From: Pelagibius sp028280305
GTDB lineage: Bacteria > Pseudomonadota > Alphaproteobacteria > Kiloniellales > Kiloniellaceae
Strand: one strand, 5' to 3'
Assembly: GCF_965233615.1 (NCBI RefSeq)
Contig: NZ_OZ247495.1
DNA: 64,000 bases
Part shown: positions 17,547 through 26,580 of the stretch, piece by piece
Layout: every line of letters starts with the position of its first letter
Numbering within the stretch: the first letter of the stretch is position 1
Position numbers and translations under genes: made by a program
Notes under the pieces: model-generated
Database searches by the model: none
The model's input: the letters and a program-made list of their open reading frames with translations, nothing else
What the model was told of the DNA's origin: nothing

Positions 17547-18455
17547 GTGACAATTGCCGGGGCGGAACTGGAGGCCTTGAAGGCGCGGGTGCGCGGGCTG
17601 CCGCTTTGGTCCGGCCTGGTCGACCCGCAGCCGCTTGAGGGCGGCATCACCAATGTAAATTTTCGTGTAACGGAGCCGTCCGGGGATGGCTACGTGGTGC
17701 GCCTGGGCGATGACATCCCGGTGCATCACGTCATGCGCTTCAACGAGGCCGCGGCGAGCCGCGCGGCGGCGGAAGCGGGCGTTTCGCCGGAGGTCGTCTA
17801 TGCCGAGCGCGGCGTTCTGGTGGTGCGCTTTGTCGAGGGGCGCACCCTGGGCGAGGCGGACCTGCGCTCGCCCGCCATGATCGATCGCTTCCTGCCTTTG
17901 CTGAAAAAGGTTCACCGCGATGTCGCTGCCGCCTTTCGCGGCCCGGCGCTCACCTTCTGGCCCTTTCATGTGCTGCGCGACTACGGACGCAGCCTGGAGG
18001 AGGGCGGCAGCCGCCACCACGGCGATCTTCCGGCCCTGCTGGCCGTTGCCGCGGAACTGGAAGCGGCTGTCGGTGACATCACCCTGGTCTTCGGCCACAA
18101 CGATCTGCTGCCCGGCAACATTCTGGACGACGGCAAGCGGCTCTGGCTGATCGATTGGGACTACGCCGGCTTCGGGTCGCCGCTTTTCGACCTGGCCAAC
18201 CTGGCGACCAACTGTGGGCTCGACGAGACTCTGGAGCGCCATCTTTTGAGGGGTTATTTCGGCAGAGAGGCCGACGAGGCTTTGTACCGACGTTTCTCCG
18301 CCATGAAGTGCGCCTCGCTTCTGCGCGAGACGATGTGGTCGATGGTGTCGGAAATTCACTCGACGCTGGATTTCGACTATGCCGCTTATACCGCCGAGAA
18401 CCGGGCGCGCTTCGATGCCGCCCACGACGCCTTTCTGAACCTTCAGGGATCCTGA
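17547..18455 (+). CDS. Choline/aminoglycoside kinase-family phosphotransferase
   Basis: A 302-residue APH/choline-kinase-fold protein. Brenner motif GHNDLLPGNIL carries the catalytic Asp, IDWDYAGFGSPLFDL carries the Mg ligand, and the glycine-rich GGITNVNFRV stands for the nucleotide loop. The frame is open back to 17394, but that part lies in the repeat, so I start at GTG 17547 (VTIAGAELE). The stop overlaps the next start (TGATG), coupling it to a GcvT-type dehydrogenase. A choline- or ethanolamine-like methylated amine is the likely substrate; this is inferred from family and neighbour. Confidence 0.8.
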   Translation: MTIAGAELEALKARVRGLPLWSGLVDPQPLEGGITNVNFRVTEPSGDGYVVRLGDDIPVHHVMRFNEAAASRAAAEAGVSPEVVYAERGVLVVRFVEGRTLGEADLRSPAMIDRFLPLLKKVHRDVAAAFRGPALTFWPFHVLRDYGRSLEEGGSRHHGDLPALLAVAAELEAAVGDITLVFGHNDLLPGNILDDGKRLWLIDWDYAGFGSPLFDLANLATNCGLDETLERHLLRGYFGREADEALYRRFSAMKCASLLRETMWSMVSEIHSTLDFDYAAYTAENRARFDAAHDAFLNLQGS

Positions 18456-20908
18456 TGAGCGCACAACCCGCCTCCGCCAAGGTCGTCATCATCGGCGGCG
18501 GCATCATCGGCTGTTCCACCGCCTATCATCTGGGCCGGCTGGGCATTCCCGACTGCCTGCTGCTGGAACGCAAGAAGCTGACCTCCGGCACGACTTTTCA
18601 CGCCGCCGGGCTGGTGGGACAACTGCGCAGCTCGGCCAACATCACCCAGCTGCTCGGCTACTCGGTGGAACTCTACGACCGCCTGGAGGCGGAGACCGGA
18701 CAGGCAACGGGCTGGAAGCGCAACGGCGGCCTGCGGCTTGCCTGCAATCCCGAGCGCTGGGTCGAGGTGAAGCGCCAGGCCACCACGGCGCAGTCCTTCG
18801 GCCTGGAGATGGACCTGCTGACGCCGAAGGAGGCGCAGGATCTCTGGCCGCTGATGGCGGTGGACGACGTGGTCGGGGCGGCTTTCCTGCCCAGCGACGG
18901 GCAGGCTAACCCCTCCGACATCACCCTGGCTCTGGCCAAGGGCGCCAGACAGGCGGGCGTCACCTTGCTGGAGGATACGCCCGTCACCCGCATTCTGCTG
19001 GACGATCACGGCGGGCTGCGGGGCGTCGAAACGCCCGAGGGCATCATTGCCTGCGAGAAGGTTGTCTGCTGCGCCGGCCAGTGGTCCCGCGTCCTCGCCG
19101 CCTCGGTCGGGGTGACGGTGCCGCTGGTCTCCGTCCAGCATCAGTACATGGTGACCGAAGCCATCGAGGGCGTGGCCCGCGATCTGCCGACCCTGCGCGA
19201 TCCCGACCGTCTGACCTATTATAAGGAGGAGGTCGGCGGCCTCGTTATGGGCGGCTACGAGCCCAACCCGCTGCCCTGGGCGCTGGATGGCATTCCGGCG
19301 GACTTTCACTACAGCCTGCTGGATTCGAACTTCGATCATTTCGAGCAGCTGATGGAACTGGCCCTGGGCCGGGTGCCGGCGCTGGAGACCGCCGGTGTGA
19401 AGCAACTGATCAACGGGCCGGAGTCCTTCACGCCCGACGGCAACTTCATTCTCGGCGAGGCGCCGGAACTGTCGAACTTCTACGTCGGGGCCGGTTTCAA
19501 CGCCTTCGGCATCGCCTCCGGCGGCGGCGCCGGGATGGCTTTGGCCGAGTGGGTCGCCGAGGGCGAACAGCCCTTCGATCTCTGGCCCGTCGACATCAGG
19601 CGTTTCGGGCGTCCGCATGCCGATCCCGACTGGGTGCGCCGCCGCACCATGGAAGCCTACGGCAAGCACTACACCATGGCCTGGCCCCACGAAGAGCATG
19701 TCTCCGGCCGCCCCTGCCGCCGCTCGCCGCTCTACCGGGTTCTGAAAGACCGGGGCGCCTGCTTCGGTGAGAAGCTGGGCTGGGAGCGCCCGAACTGGTT
19801 CGCCGACCTCGCGGCGGGGGAAGCTCCCGAAGACGTCTACAGCTTCGGCCGGCAGAACTGGTTCGATGCCGTTGCCCGCGAACACCGGGCGGCGCGCGAG
19901 GCGGTCACGGTCTTCGATCAAAGCTCCTTCGCCAAGTTCCTGTTGCAGGGCCCGGATGCCGAGGCGGCGCTGACCTGGATCTGCGCCAACGACATCGCCC
20001 GGCCGGTCGGGACGGTGATCTACACGCAGATGCTGAACGACCGCGGCGGGATCGAGTGTGACCTCACGGTCACGCGGCTGGCCGCCGACCGTTATTACAT
20101 CGTAACCGGCACCGGCTTTGCGACCCACGACTTCGACTGGATCCGGCGCAACACTCCGGCGGGTCTGCGTGCCGAACTGGTCGACATGACCTCGGCCTAC
20201 GGCGTGCTGTCGCTGATGGGACCACGCGCAAGGGAGGTGTTGCAGGCCGTCACCGCTGCGGATGTCTCCAATGCGGCTTTTCCCTTTGCGACGGCGCAGG
20301 CGCTGCCGCTTGCCGGGGCGACGGTTCAGGCCCTGAGGCTCACCTACGTCGGGGAGTTGGGATGGGAGCTGCACGTTCCCACGGAATCGATGATCGCCGT
20401 CTATGAGGCGCTGATGGCGGCAGGGGCCGGCGCGGGCATTGCCGATGCCGGCTACCGCGCCATCGAATCCCTCAGACTGGAAAAGGGCTACCGCGCCTGG
20501 GGCAGCGACATCGGCCCGGACCATACGCCCTTGGAGGCAGGCCTCGGCTGGGCCGTGAAACTGGGCAAGGGGGTCGACTTCAAAGGCCGCGCCGCGCTGG
20601 AGGCCCAGGAGGACAGCGGCGTAAAGAAGCGCTTCGCCGGTTTCACCCTGGAAGACCCGGACATCGTGCTTCTGGGGCGCGAGACGATTTACCGCGATAA
20701 CGAGCGGGTCGGCTGGCTCTCCAGCGGCGGGTTCGGTCATTCCCTCGGCAAGCCCGTCGGCTACGGCTACGTCCGCGCCGAGACGCCGATCGACCGCGCT
20801 TTTCTGGAGGCCGGAAACTACACCCTGGATGTGGCCGGCGAACGGTCGCCCTGCCGGCTGCATCTGGCGCCGTTGGTCGATCCGGGGATGAGCAGAGTCA
20901 AAAGCTAG
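18455..20908 (+). CDS. FAD-dependent dimethylglycine/sarcosine dehydrogenase-like protein with GcvT domain
   Basis: An 817-residue two-part enzyme. The N-terminal DAO-type FAD domain begins VVIIGGGIIGCSTAYHLG (about residues 9-26) and runs to about 370. It is followed by the FAO middle segment and a GcvT-like tetrahydrofolate-binding domain (about 440-800, with GELGWELHVP and YRAIESLRLEKGYRAWG). Such enzymes oxidatively demethylate dimethylglycine, sarcosine or similar amines and pass the carbon to tetrahydrofolate. Start ATG 18455 is coupled to the kinase. A long open frame on the opposite strand is a composition artefact. Confidence 0.9.
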   Translation: MSAQPASAKVVIIGGGIIGCSTAYHLGRLGIPDCLLLERKKLTSGTTFHAAGLVGQLRSSANITQLLGYSVELYDRLEAETGQATGWKRNGGLRLACNPERWVEVKRQATTAQSFGLEMDLLTPKEAQDLWPLMAVDDVVGAAFLPSDGQANPSDITLALAKGARQAGVTLLEDTPVTRILLDDHGGLRGVETPEGIIACEKVVCCAGQWSRVLAASVGVTVPLVSVQHQYMVTEAIEGVARDLPTLRDPDRLTYYKEEVGGLVMGGYEPNPLPWALDGIPADFHYSLLDSNFDHFEQLMELALGRVPALETAGVKQLINGPESFTPDGNFILGEAPELSNFYVGAGFNAFGIASGGGAGMALAEWVAEGEQPFDLWPVDIRRFGRPHADPDWVRRRTMEAYGKHYTMAWPHEEHVSGRPCRRSPLYRVLKDRGACFGEKLGWERPNWFADLAAGEAPEDVYSFGRQNWFDAVAREHRAAREAVTVFDQSSFAKFLLQGPDAEAALTWICANDIARPVGTVIYTQMLNDRGGIECDLTVTRLAADRYYIVTGTGFATHDFDWIRRNTPAGLRAELVDMTSAYGVLSLMGPRAREVLQAVTAADVSNAAFPFATAQALPLAGATVQALRLTYVGELGWELHVPTESMIAVYEALMAAGAGAGIADAGYRAIESLRLEKGYRAWGSDIGPDHTPLEAGLGWAVKLGKGVDFKGRAALEAQEDSGVKKRFAGFTLEDPDIVLLGRETIYRDNERVGWLSSGGFGHSLGKPVGYGYVRAETPIDRAFLEAGNYTLDVAGERSPCRLHLAPLVDPGMSRVKS

Positions 20909-21024
20909 AGGAGAGGAGATAATCGTTTCAATTAAAACTATAGATTGTTAATTAATAGATCTCTAATATATCTCGTTCAGGTTTCCGAGCTTGGCGGCCG
21001 GAAAAATGAATTGGGTGTAACAGA

Positions 21025-21708
21025 ATGGCCGAGCAGCAAGCGCTCGATCTGGCGCGCTGGATCCTGGCGTTGTTTTTTCCAGGGGTGGCGCTCTTCTATA
21101 TCGTCAGACTGACGATCCGTCGGCGCCGTCTGGGGTACTCAGCGGTCTCCCATGGCGGCAGGGGCAGTCTTCATTGGTGGCTTGCCAAGACCTTCGTCCT
21201 TTTTCGCAGCCTCATTACGCTGACCATGCTGGCCCGGGCTTTCTGGCCGGCGCTGGACGGTTATCTTCTGGCCATCGGCTTTCTGATGACCCCGGCGGTG
21301 GTTTTCACCGGACTGTCCCTATTGGCTGTCGGCTTTTCGCTTGTGATCGCCCTGCACTTCGTCATGGGGGCTGTCTGGCGTTCCGGCCTGCCGTCGCTTG
21401 GTGACGTCCCGCCGCTGATCACAAGCGGGCCCTTTGCCTGGACCCGGAACCCGATGTTTCTGGCCATTCACATGGCGCAGCTTGGGCTCTTCCTGGCTTT
21501 CCCGAGCGGGTTCACCGCTATCTGTCTTCTGGCCGGTGTGACGGTGCTGCAGCTTCAGGTCCGTCTGGAGGAGGTCCACCTTCTGGCGGCGCATGGCCGC
21601 GCCTATCGCGACTATTGCAAGGCTACGCCCCGCTGGTTTCGCCCGCTCGGATGGTTGCTGCCGCGCAAGGCCGCTGTCTCCTCAACGGCTGACACGGCGG
21701 TCCGCTAG
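21025..21708 (+). CDS. Isoprenylcysteine carboxyl methyltransferase-like membrane protein
   Basis: A 227-residue integral membrane protein with about five hydrophobic spans. The C-terminal block ITSGPFAWTRNPMFLAIH, with LEEVHLLAAHGRAYRDYC and PRWFRP after it, is the signature of the ICMT/PEMT methyltransferase family, which uses S-adenosylmethionine at the membrane. Bacterial members have poorly known substrates. The preceding 116 bp are unusually AT-rich and probably contain its promoter. Confidence 0.8.
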   Translation: MAEQQALDLARWILALFFPGVALFYIVRLTIRRRRLGYSAVSHGGRGSLHWWLAKTFVLFRSLITLTMLARAFWPALDGYLLAIGFLMTPAVVFTGLSLLAVGFSLVIALHFVMGAVWRSGLPSLGDVPPLITSGPFAWTRNPMFLAIHMAQLGLFLAFPSGFTAICLLAGVTVLQLQVRLEEVHLLAAHGRAYRDYCKATPRWFRPLGWLLPRKAAVSSTADTAVR

Positions 21709-21986
21709 ACCGGCTGCCGGGTCGCGCAGACAGTCCCGCCCATTGTAAATCATGGTTAACCCGCAGATAAAAAGGGGTTTTCTGACTCTTTTTTGTCACG
21801 GAGCGGCTTGTGAGGGGCGCTATATTGGGGCGAATTGTTGGCGGTGCTAATAAATTGCCTCAGTAAAGCCAATCCGATAGGTTTTGTATAACATAGCGAT
21901 TTCGATTATCCGATCGCCGGATTTGCTCAGGTAGGGGAGCAGCGCCGCCGCGGAGAAGGATCGCAGATCTAAAACAGGGGGAAAGC

Positions 21987-22592
21987 ATGGCAGCAGTAGC
22001 AGGTGAACTTCAGGCCCTACCCTTCGGGTCGCTGATCGGCGGTCCCTTGGATGCCGCCATCGAGGCGCAGGCCAAGGCGGCTGTGTCCTCGGTGAAATTC
22101 ATCAAGGCCATCGGTTTCAACGACGACGGCTCGGTGCAGAACGTCACCTTCACGGCCAAGAAAGGTGATCAGGAGACGGAGATCACCGTGCCTCTGCTGA
22201 CCATCGTGCCGATCCCCTTCATCCGCATCGACGAGATGACCATCGATTTCAAGGCCAACATCTCTTCGAGCAACGAAAGCGAAGACAAGACGGCGCAGTC
22301 AACCGCGAAGAACGCAAAGGTCAGCGCCAGTGCGCGCTACCTCTTCTTCAAGGCGAACCTGGAAGCCTCGGTCTCCTCCAAGAAGGATTCCGAATCGACC
22401 AAGAAATCCAAGTACTCGGTCGAAACCACCATCGACGTACACGTCCATGCGGTGCAGGACGAACTGCCGGCCGGACTCTCGAAGATGCTGAACATCCTGG
22501 CCGATACCATCCAGGCGCCGCCGGCGGTTACCGAACAACCGGGCAGCGGCGGTGGTGGTGCCGGGGGTGGCGGCGGCAAAGCGGGAAACTGA
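21987..22592 (+). CDS. DUF2589 domain-containing protein
   Basis: A 201-residue protein of family DUF2589, function unknown. The conserved core opens with LPFGSLIGGPLDAAIEAQAK and includes ITVPLLTIVPIPFIRIDEM, followed by a Ser/Lys/Glu-rich middle (about residues 90-145). The tail is almost only Gly and Pro (GSGGGGAGGGGGK), a flexible end. No signal peptide or membrane span is seen. A GGGGGAAAG ribosome site precedes ATG 21987. It is first in a five-gene plus-strand cluster with a second DUF2589 member. Confidence 0.8.
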   Translation: MAAVAGELQALPFGSLIGGPLDAAIEAQAKAAVSSVKFIKAIGFNDDGSVQNVTFTAKKGDQETEITVPLLTIVPIPFIRIDEMTIDFKANISSSNESEDKTAQSTAKNAKVSASARYLFFKANLEASVSSKKDSESTKKSKYSVETTIDVHVHAVQDELPAGLSKMLNILADTIQAPPAVTEQPGSGGGGAGGGGGKAGN

Positions 22593-22804
22593 TCGGGCTG
22601 GGACCGCAGCAAGCCGTGGTGCTGCCCAGCCGTCCCGGCGCTCTCGCCCGCTTTCGGCAGGTTCAGACCCGTGTCTGGCGCGGCATCATGGATTGGCTGG
22701 TCGGACGACGTCAGCCGGCGTGAAAGGCTGGATTATAGGTCTGCAGAGTTAAGGTCGCCCGGTGAAGGGCGATGAGTGCCAAGGGGGAGGCAGAGTAAAG
22801 ACGG

Positions 22805-23623
22805 ATGGCCGATCTTCAACAGATCGTCGGGGCGATCCTGCGGGATCTGGCGAAAGCGCGTTTCAGCGCCGATCTCTACTCGCGCTCGATCGCGCGCTAT
22901 TATGAAAACGACTACCTGCTGCGTAAGTTTCCGGTGCCGCGCGCCGATGTGGAGGAGGTCGAGATCGACCTCAAGTTCTCCATCGCCGGCGCACCGGAAA
23001 GCGAGGTGAACAACGAGAGCCAGGAGGCCAATGCTGCCGTGCTCTTCGAGCGCTCCGTCGAACGGCTGGTCGCTACCTTCCTCGATATCGCCAGGGCACG
23101 CAACGAAGCCGAAGACGATTTTCGCGAGACCTGGTGGAAGTACCTGACCAAGGGATTCAATTCCACGGCCCTGCGCATCGACATGCGCCAGAAGGTGCTG
23201 CGCTATTTCATCGAGTCCTACACCCACATGATCGATGACGCGGGCAACTTCGATGCGGCTTTGGCGCTGGCCGAGCTGGAACGGCCCTTCCGCTGGGCCA
23301 TGGAGCAATACGCCAAGGAGATCTATAGCCAGAGCGAAGAGGCGGAGAGCGAGATGAAGCGCGCACTGCGCGACCTGATCCAGCCCATCGTTTCCGACGC
23401 GGCGATCAAGAAGGCCATGGAATCGATGGCCAAGCCGATCAAGACGATCTGGCACGGCAACAGTGACACCCGCCTGGAAATCCTGGTTGAAGGCAGTCAG
23501 CTGTCGCAGCTGAGCGAGGCGGCGATCTCCAGCGTGAAGGTGAAGGCGGTGGTCCGCAACATGATCTGGACCGAGGTCAAGGTGGGCGAGCGCACCACGC
23601 GCCATGTCCTCACCTCGGAATAG
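22805..23623 (+). CDS. Hypothetical protein of the DUF2589 cluster
   Basis: A 272-residue soluble protein with no family I recognise. It is rich in charged helical stretches (RSIARYYENDYLLRKF, WKYLTKGFNS, SEEAESEMKRALRDL) and contains a VEEVEIDLKFSIAG segment that recalls the strand-rich core of the DUF2589 proteins. It lies between the two DUF2589 genes with a spacing of 24 bp to the second, and is likely cotranscribed. The 212 bp before it hold no convincing gene. Confidence 0.75.
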   Translation: MADLQQIVGAILRDLAKARFSADLYSRSIARYYENDYLLRKFPVPRADVEEVEIDLKFSIAGAPESEVNNESQEANAAVLFERSVERLVATFLDIARARNEAEDDFRETWWKYLTKGFNSTALRIDMRQKVLRYFIESYTHMIDDAGNFDAALALAELERPFRWAMEQYAKEIYSQSEEAESEMKRALRDLIQPIVSDAAIKKAMESMAKPIKTIWHGNSDTRLEILVEGSQLSQLSEAAISSVKVKAVVRNMIWTEVKVGERTTRHVLTSE

Positions 23624-23647
23624 ACAGAGAGAGAAGGAGGCGCGGCG

Positions 23648-24373
23648 ATGTCGGATGACTCATCCGAAGATGGGGTTGCCGAAAATGCGGTTGCCGAGAA
23701 TGGGATTGCGGGGGGCAACGGGGGTGACGGCAATGGCGGCGACGGAACCACGACCGCGCCGACACCGCGCGACCTGCCGGACCCGCAGGCTTCCGTGCTT
23801 TCCCTGGCGCAGTTGATCGGCGCGCCGATCCATGCCCTGGTCGATGCCGAGGCGCAGTCGGCCATGGCGACGGCCCGCTTTATCCGTTCCGTCGGTTTCA
23901 CCGGCAACGGCGACGGTATGGGGGATCTGGGCGAACTGCAGATGGCGCGCTTCAAGCGGCGTCAACGCCATGCCGATGGCCGCGAGGACGATGTCGAAGT
24001 GCAGATCCCGCTGCTCTCCATGCTTCCGATCCCGGCCTTGCAGATCAAGGATGCGGAACTCGACTACACCGTAAAGATCGTTCAGACCGAGGCGTTGCCG
24101 CAGCGCCAAGCCGAGGTCAATCAGTTGATGGCCACGAAAGACCTGGGGGTTTTGGGGGGACCGACGGGCGAACCGCCGGCGACGCTGCGCGCCACCTTCG
24201 CCCGGGAGCAGGGCTCCAACGGCCGGCGCTCTGTCGACATGTTGGTGAAGATGAAGCTGCGTATCGAACAGGCCGACATGCCGGGCGGTCTGGCGCAGCT
24301 TCTGGCCCTGGCATCGGAGTCCAGCAGCCAGGACGTGTTGCCGGAAGGCGAAGAAGAGGCGCGCGACGGTTAG
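23648..24373 (+). CDS. Second DUF2589-like protein
   Basis: A 241-residue paralogue of the protein at 21987. After an acidic, Asn/Gly-rich N-terminus (about 50 residues) the core reads LSLAQLIGAPIHALVDAEAQ, then VEVQIPLLSMLPIPALQIKD, aligning with the same blocks in the first copy. The Gly-rich tail is missing and a shorter acidic tail replaces it. Two diverged copies side by side suggest a hetero-oligomer. The ribosome site GAGAAGGAGG is strong. Confidence 0.75.
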   Translation: MSDDSSEDGVAENAVAENGIAGGNGGDGNGGDGTTTAPTPRDLPDPQASVLSLAQLIGAPIHALVDAEAQSAMATARFIRSVGFTGNGDGMGDLGELQMARFKRRQRHADGREDDVEVQIPLLSMLPIPALQIKDAELDYTVKIVQTEALPQRQAEVNQLMATKDLGVLGGPTGEPPATLRATFAREQGSNGRRSVDMLVKMKLRIEQADMPGGLAQLLALASESSSQDVLPEGEEEARDG

Positions 24374-24376
24374 ACC

Positions 24377-24661
24377 ATGACAGCGACCCAGCCCGGCATG
24401 ATTCCCTGCCCCTCCTGCAGCCTGCCGCTGGCCTTGCCGATCGAATCGGTGCTGACTGGCCGGGCGATCCTCTGCGCGGGTTGCGGTCTGGAACTGACGG
24501 CGCAGCGCGAAGCCTCCCGCGATGCCATGGATGCGCTCGGCAACTGGTACGAGGAAACCGCCCCGGCGCGGAAGGCGGCGGCCTCGGCCCAAGCACCTGA
24601 TACGAACCCGCCTGTTGCGACCCCGCCTGCCCCGAAGCCGCGCCGCCGGCCGCGGCGCTGA
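24377..24661 (+). CDS. Small zinc-ribbon protein
   Basis: A 94-residue protein starting 3 bp after the second DUF2589 gene. Two cysteine pairs, CPSC (residues 10-13) and CAGC (about 34-37), form a probable zinc ribbon of about 25 residues. A helical stretch (DAMDALGNWYEE) and a Pro/Lys/Arg-rich basic tail ending RRRPRR follow. It may bind nucleic acid or a partner protein of the cluster; neither is shown. Confidence 0.7.
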   Translation: MTATQPGMIPCPSCSLPLALPIESVLTGRAILCAGCGLELTAQREASRDAMDALGNWYEETAPARKAAASAQAPDTNPPVATPPAPKPRRRPRR

Positions 24662-24694
24662 GGATTTGACGCCGTTGGGAAACGGGTACTGAGA

Positions 24695-25699
24695 ATGCCG
24701 CGCTACGAAAGCTGGTTCCGGCCCTGGCTTGACGACCCCGGCCCCTGGCCGGTCTGGCAGATGACCCCGGAGGAGGAAACCGCCGCCGCCGGCCTGTTGC
24801 GCGAGGCGGTGGAGCCGACCTGCGGCCAACTGAAAAAGACCTACGGCTGTGAAGCCGATACCTTCGGCGCGCGGGATCTGGTGCGACAGCTTGCCGACAC
24901 GGCGGGCGCGACGGAGAGGCTTTTTCGGACCGCGCTGGCTATCGCTGCCGTCGATCATTATCGGGCAAGGGTCACACCGCGGCCTCCGGAGCCCGGCGGC
25001 GAGACCAACCCGGTGAACCGCGCCCGCTGGTCCAGGCTGCAGCCCTTCCTGATGACCCGCCTCACCGATTGCCTGCGGACCAATGCGGAGCCCGCCCTAG
25101 CCTGCTGCGCTATTTCCGGCCGGGTCGCGGAGCAATGGATATCGGAAGCACAACTGCGCCACCAGTTGAAACAACAACTGCTCGACAGCGACCTTTTTGA
25201 TTCTGTCGAGGTATCCCTCGACCTGAAGCTGCCGGTGCCGGGCGGGGATGCCTGGCTGCATGGCGAGACGGCGAAGACTCTCGCAACGCTCAGAGAGTCT
25301 TTGGCCCGGCGCCAGCCTGGCGTGATCGAGGTTCTGCGCGACCCCGCGACAACACCGGCGGCCGTGCAGGTGCTGGTGGTCTATCGCCTGGAGGCGGCGG
25401 AAGACGGCTGGACGACCCTGGCCTGCTACGACCCCGCGGCGGAAGACGGCCGTTGCAGGCTGCGCCTGCGGCAACGGGGCAAACGCTTCGTGATTCGCAC
25501 GCAGCCGGCCAGCGAAACGCTTTCGGCGGTATCGGGCCTGCGCCTGATGGATTTGACGCCGGCGCGTCCGCCGCTTTTCGGTCTCCGGCGCTGGCTGCGC
25601 TGGGTTCTGCCCTGGGGAGCCCTGTGGTACGTGAAACGCCGCTGCCTCATCTGGCTCCACCGCAAGCGAAGTGAAAAGCTTGTTCACGAGGCCAAATAG
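24695..25699 (+). CDS. Hypothetical protein ending the DUF2589 cluster
   Basis: A 334-residue protein without recognised family. It has a Trp/Pro-rich N-terminus (WFRPWLDDPGPWPVWQM), a helical middle, a VEVSLDLKLPVPG segment that again resembles the DUF2589 strand motif, and near the C-terminus a hydrophobic, tryptophan-rich stretch (LRWVLPWGALWYV) followed by many Lys and Arg, a possible membrane anchor. It follows the zinc-ribbon gene by 33 bp. The surrounding sequence becomes AT-rich immediately after its stop. Confidence 0.7.
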   Translation: MPRYESWFRPWLDDPGPWPVWQMTPEEETAAAGLLREAVEPTCGQLKKTYGCEADTFGARDLVRQLADTAGATERLFRTALAIAAVDHYRARVTPRPPEPGGETNPVNRARWSRLQPFLMTRLTDCLRTNAEPALACCAISGRVAEQWISEAQLRHQLKQQLLDSDLFDSVEVSLDLKLPVPGGDAWLHGETAKTLATLRESLARRQPGVIEVLRDPATTPAAVQVLVVYRLEAAEDGWTTLACYDPAAEDGRCRLRLRQRGKRFVIRTQPASETLSAVSGLRLMDLTPARPPLFGLRRWLRWVLPWGALWYVKRRCLIWLHRKRSEKLVHEAK

Positions 25700-25712
25700 C
25701 GTGCTGCGACCG

Positions 25713-26336
25713 CTAGCCCATAGTTGGAGATTCTTTAATCTTCTTCCACTTTGATTTCATAAAATCAAGAGCATCTTGGAGTATTTGACTAGCCTCGACA
25801 TCATACTCGTCAATCATCTGACGGAGATTGATTCTAGGAAAACTCGTGCTTTGTGTGCTCGAATCCCAGACTTCAAATTGAATCCTATCGTAGCTTCCAA
25901 ACATCCGCCCAAGAAACGCTCGTTGTACTCCCGAGACACCATGCGATCGATTTGCAGGGTGTCCCGCACACTGGTTTCTTAGGTTTCGGAGTTCCTTCCA
26001 AGACTTGAGAGACGAGGTATCTGCCCGCCTTCCGGTTATAGAGAGATTGAGTTCCAAGATCGCATCTTGGTGGATTACACAGGCTTGCAATACTCCCCAA
26101 AACTCAATGTACGCTAGCATTGGGTCAGTCGAGAAGCCACGTCGCATGTGTGACCAAATAGCTTCCCCTGTATCTTGAACTAAGTACTTTGATGTGTAGT
26201 GCGCTGCATATGCATCGGCGTTCTCCGAGCGCCCAAAATGTGCGCCCAACGCATTTGAAGCGTCAAAATACTCATTGATCTGATCACGGATACTGCATGT
26301 ACGCTCCATCTTTGGCTCATCAAAGCCGCGGTTCAT
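25713..26336 (-). CDS. Hypothetical protein with HEPN-like motif
   Basis: A 207-residue all-helical-looking protein in DNA clearly more AT-rich than its flanks. ELRNLRNQCAGHPAN contains R120-x5-H126 with an adjacent Asn, which fits the R-x4-6-H motif of HEPN ribonucleases. The position after long helices also fits. Other parts are unfamiliar. Codon usage (ATA, AGA, AAA more common) differs from neighbours, suggesting transfer. It ends 14 bp from the convergent DUF2589 cluster and is divergent from the gene at 26581. The HEPN assignment is tentative. Confidence 0.6.
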   Translation of the reverse strand: MNRGFDEPKMERTCSIRDQINEYFDASNALGAHFGRSENADAYAAHYTSKYLVQDTGEAIWSHMRRGFSTDPMLAYIEFWGVLQACVIHQDAILELNLSITGRRADTSSLKSWKELRNLRNQCAGHPANRSHGVSGVQRAFLGRMFGSYDRIQFEVWDSSTQSTSFPRINLRQMIDEYDVEASQILQDALDFMKSKWKKIKESPTMG

Positions 26337-26580
26337 TCATAATTACAGTGTCCCCTCAGCAGTTTGTAATCATGTGTAGAAACGATTATAAATATTGAAT
26401 GTGATCGCCTCAAGGTGGTAGTCAACTTCGTTGAAGCGAACCAAGCCTGTTCATGGACTGTCTAATAAATCGCAGCTTAAGAGTTTGAGCTTTGCGGTCG
26501 TAACTCGTTGCCACTGAGAATCTTTAAATGACTGTTTGTTGGTGATGATCTCTTCTTGATTGCTAGCGTGGTTAGGGAAA
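26337..26580. other. AT-rich divergent intergenic region
   Basis: About 240 bp between two divergent genes of foreign-looking composition. It should hold both promoters. I see no strong inverted repeat, attachment site or small gene in it. Confidence 0.5.

Noticed and set aside
18443..20863. A reading frame of about 800 codons antisense to the FAD/GcvT dehydrogenase gene
   Set aside because: It arises from the third-position GC bias of the real gene. The translated sequence has no recognisable domain, and the plus-strand protein is a full-length known family.
22589..22723. A CTG-started 44-codon frame after the first DUF2589 gene, ending DWLVGRRQPA
   Set aside because: CTG starts are rare and no other support exists. 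It could be a translationally coupled small protein, but I could not justify annotation.
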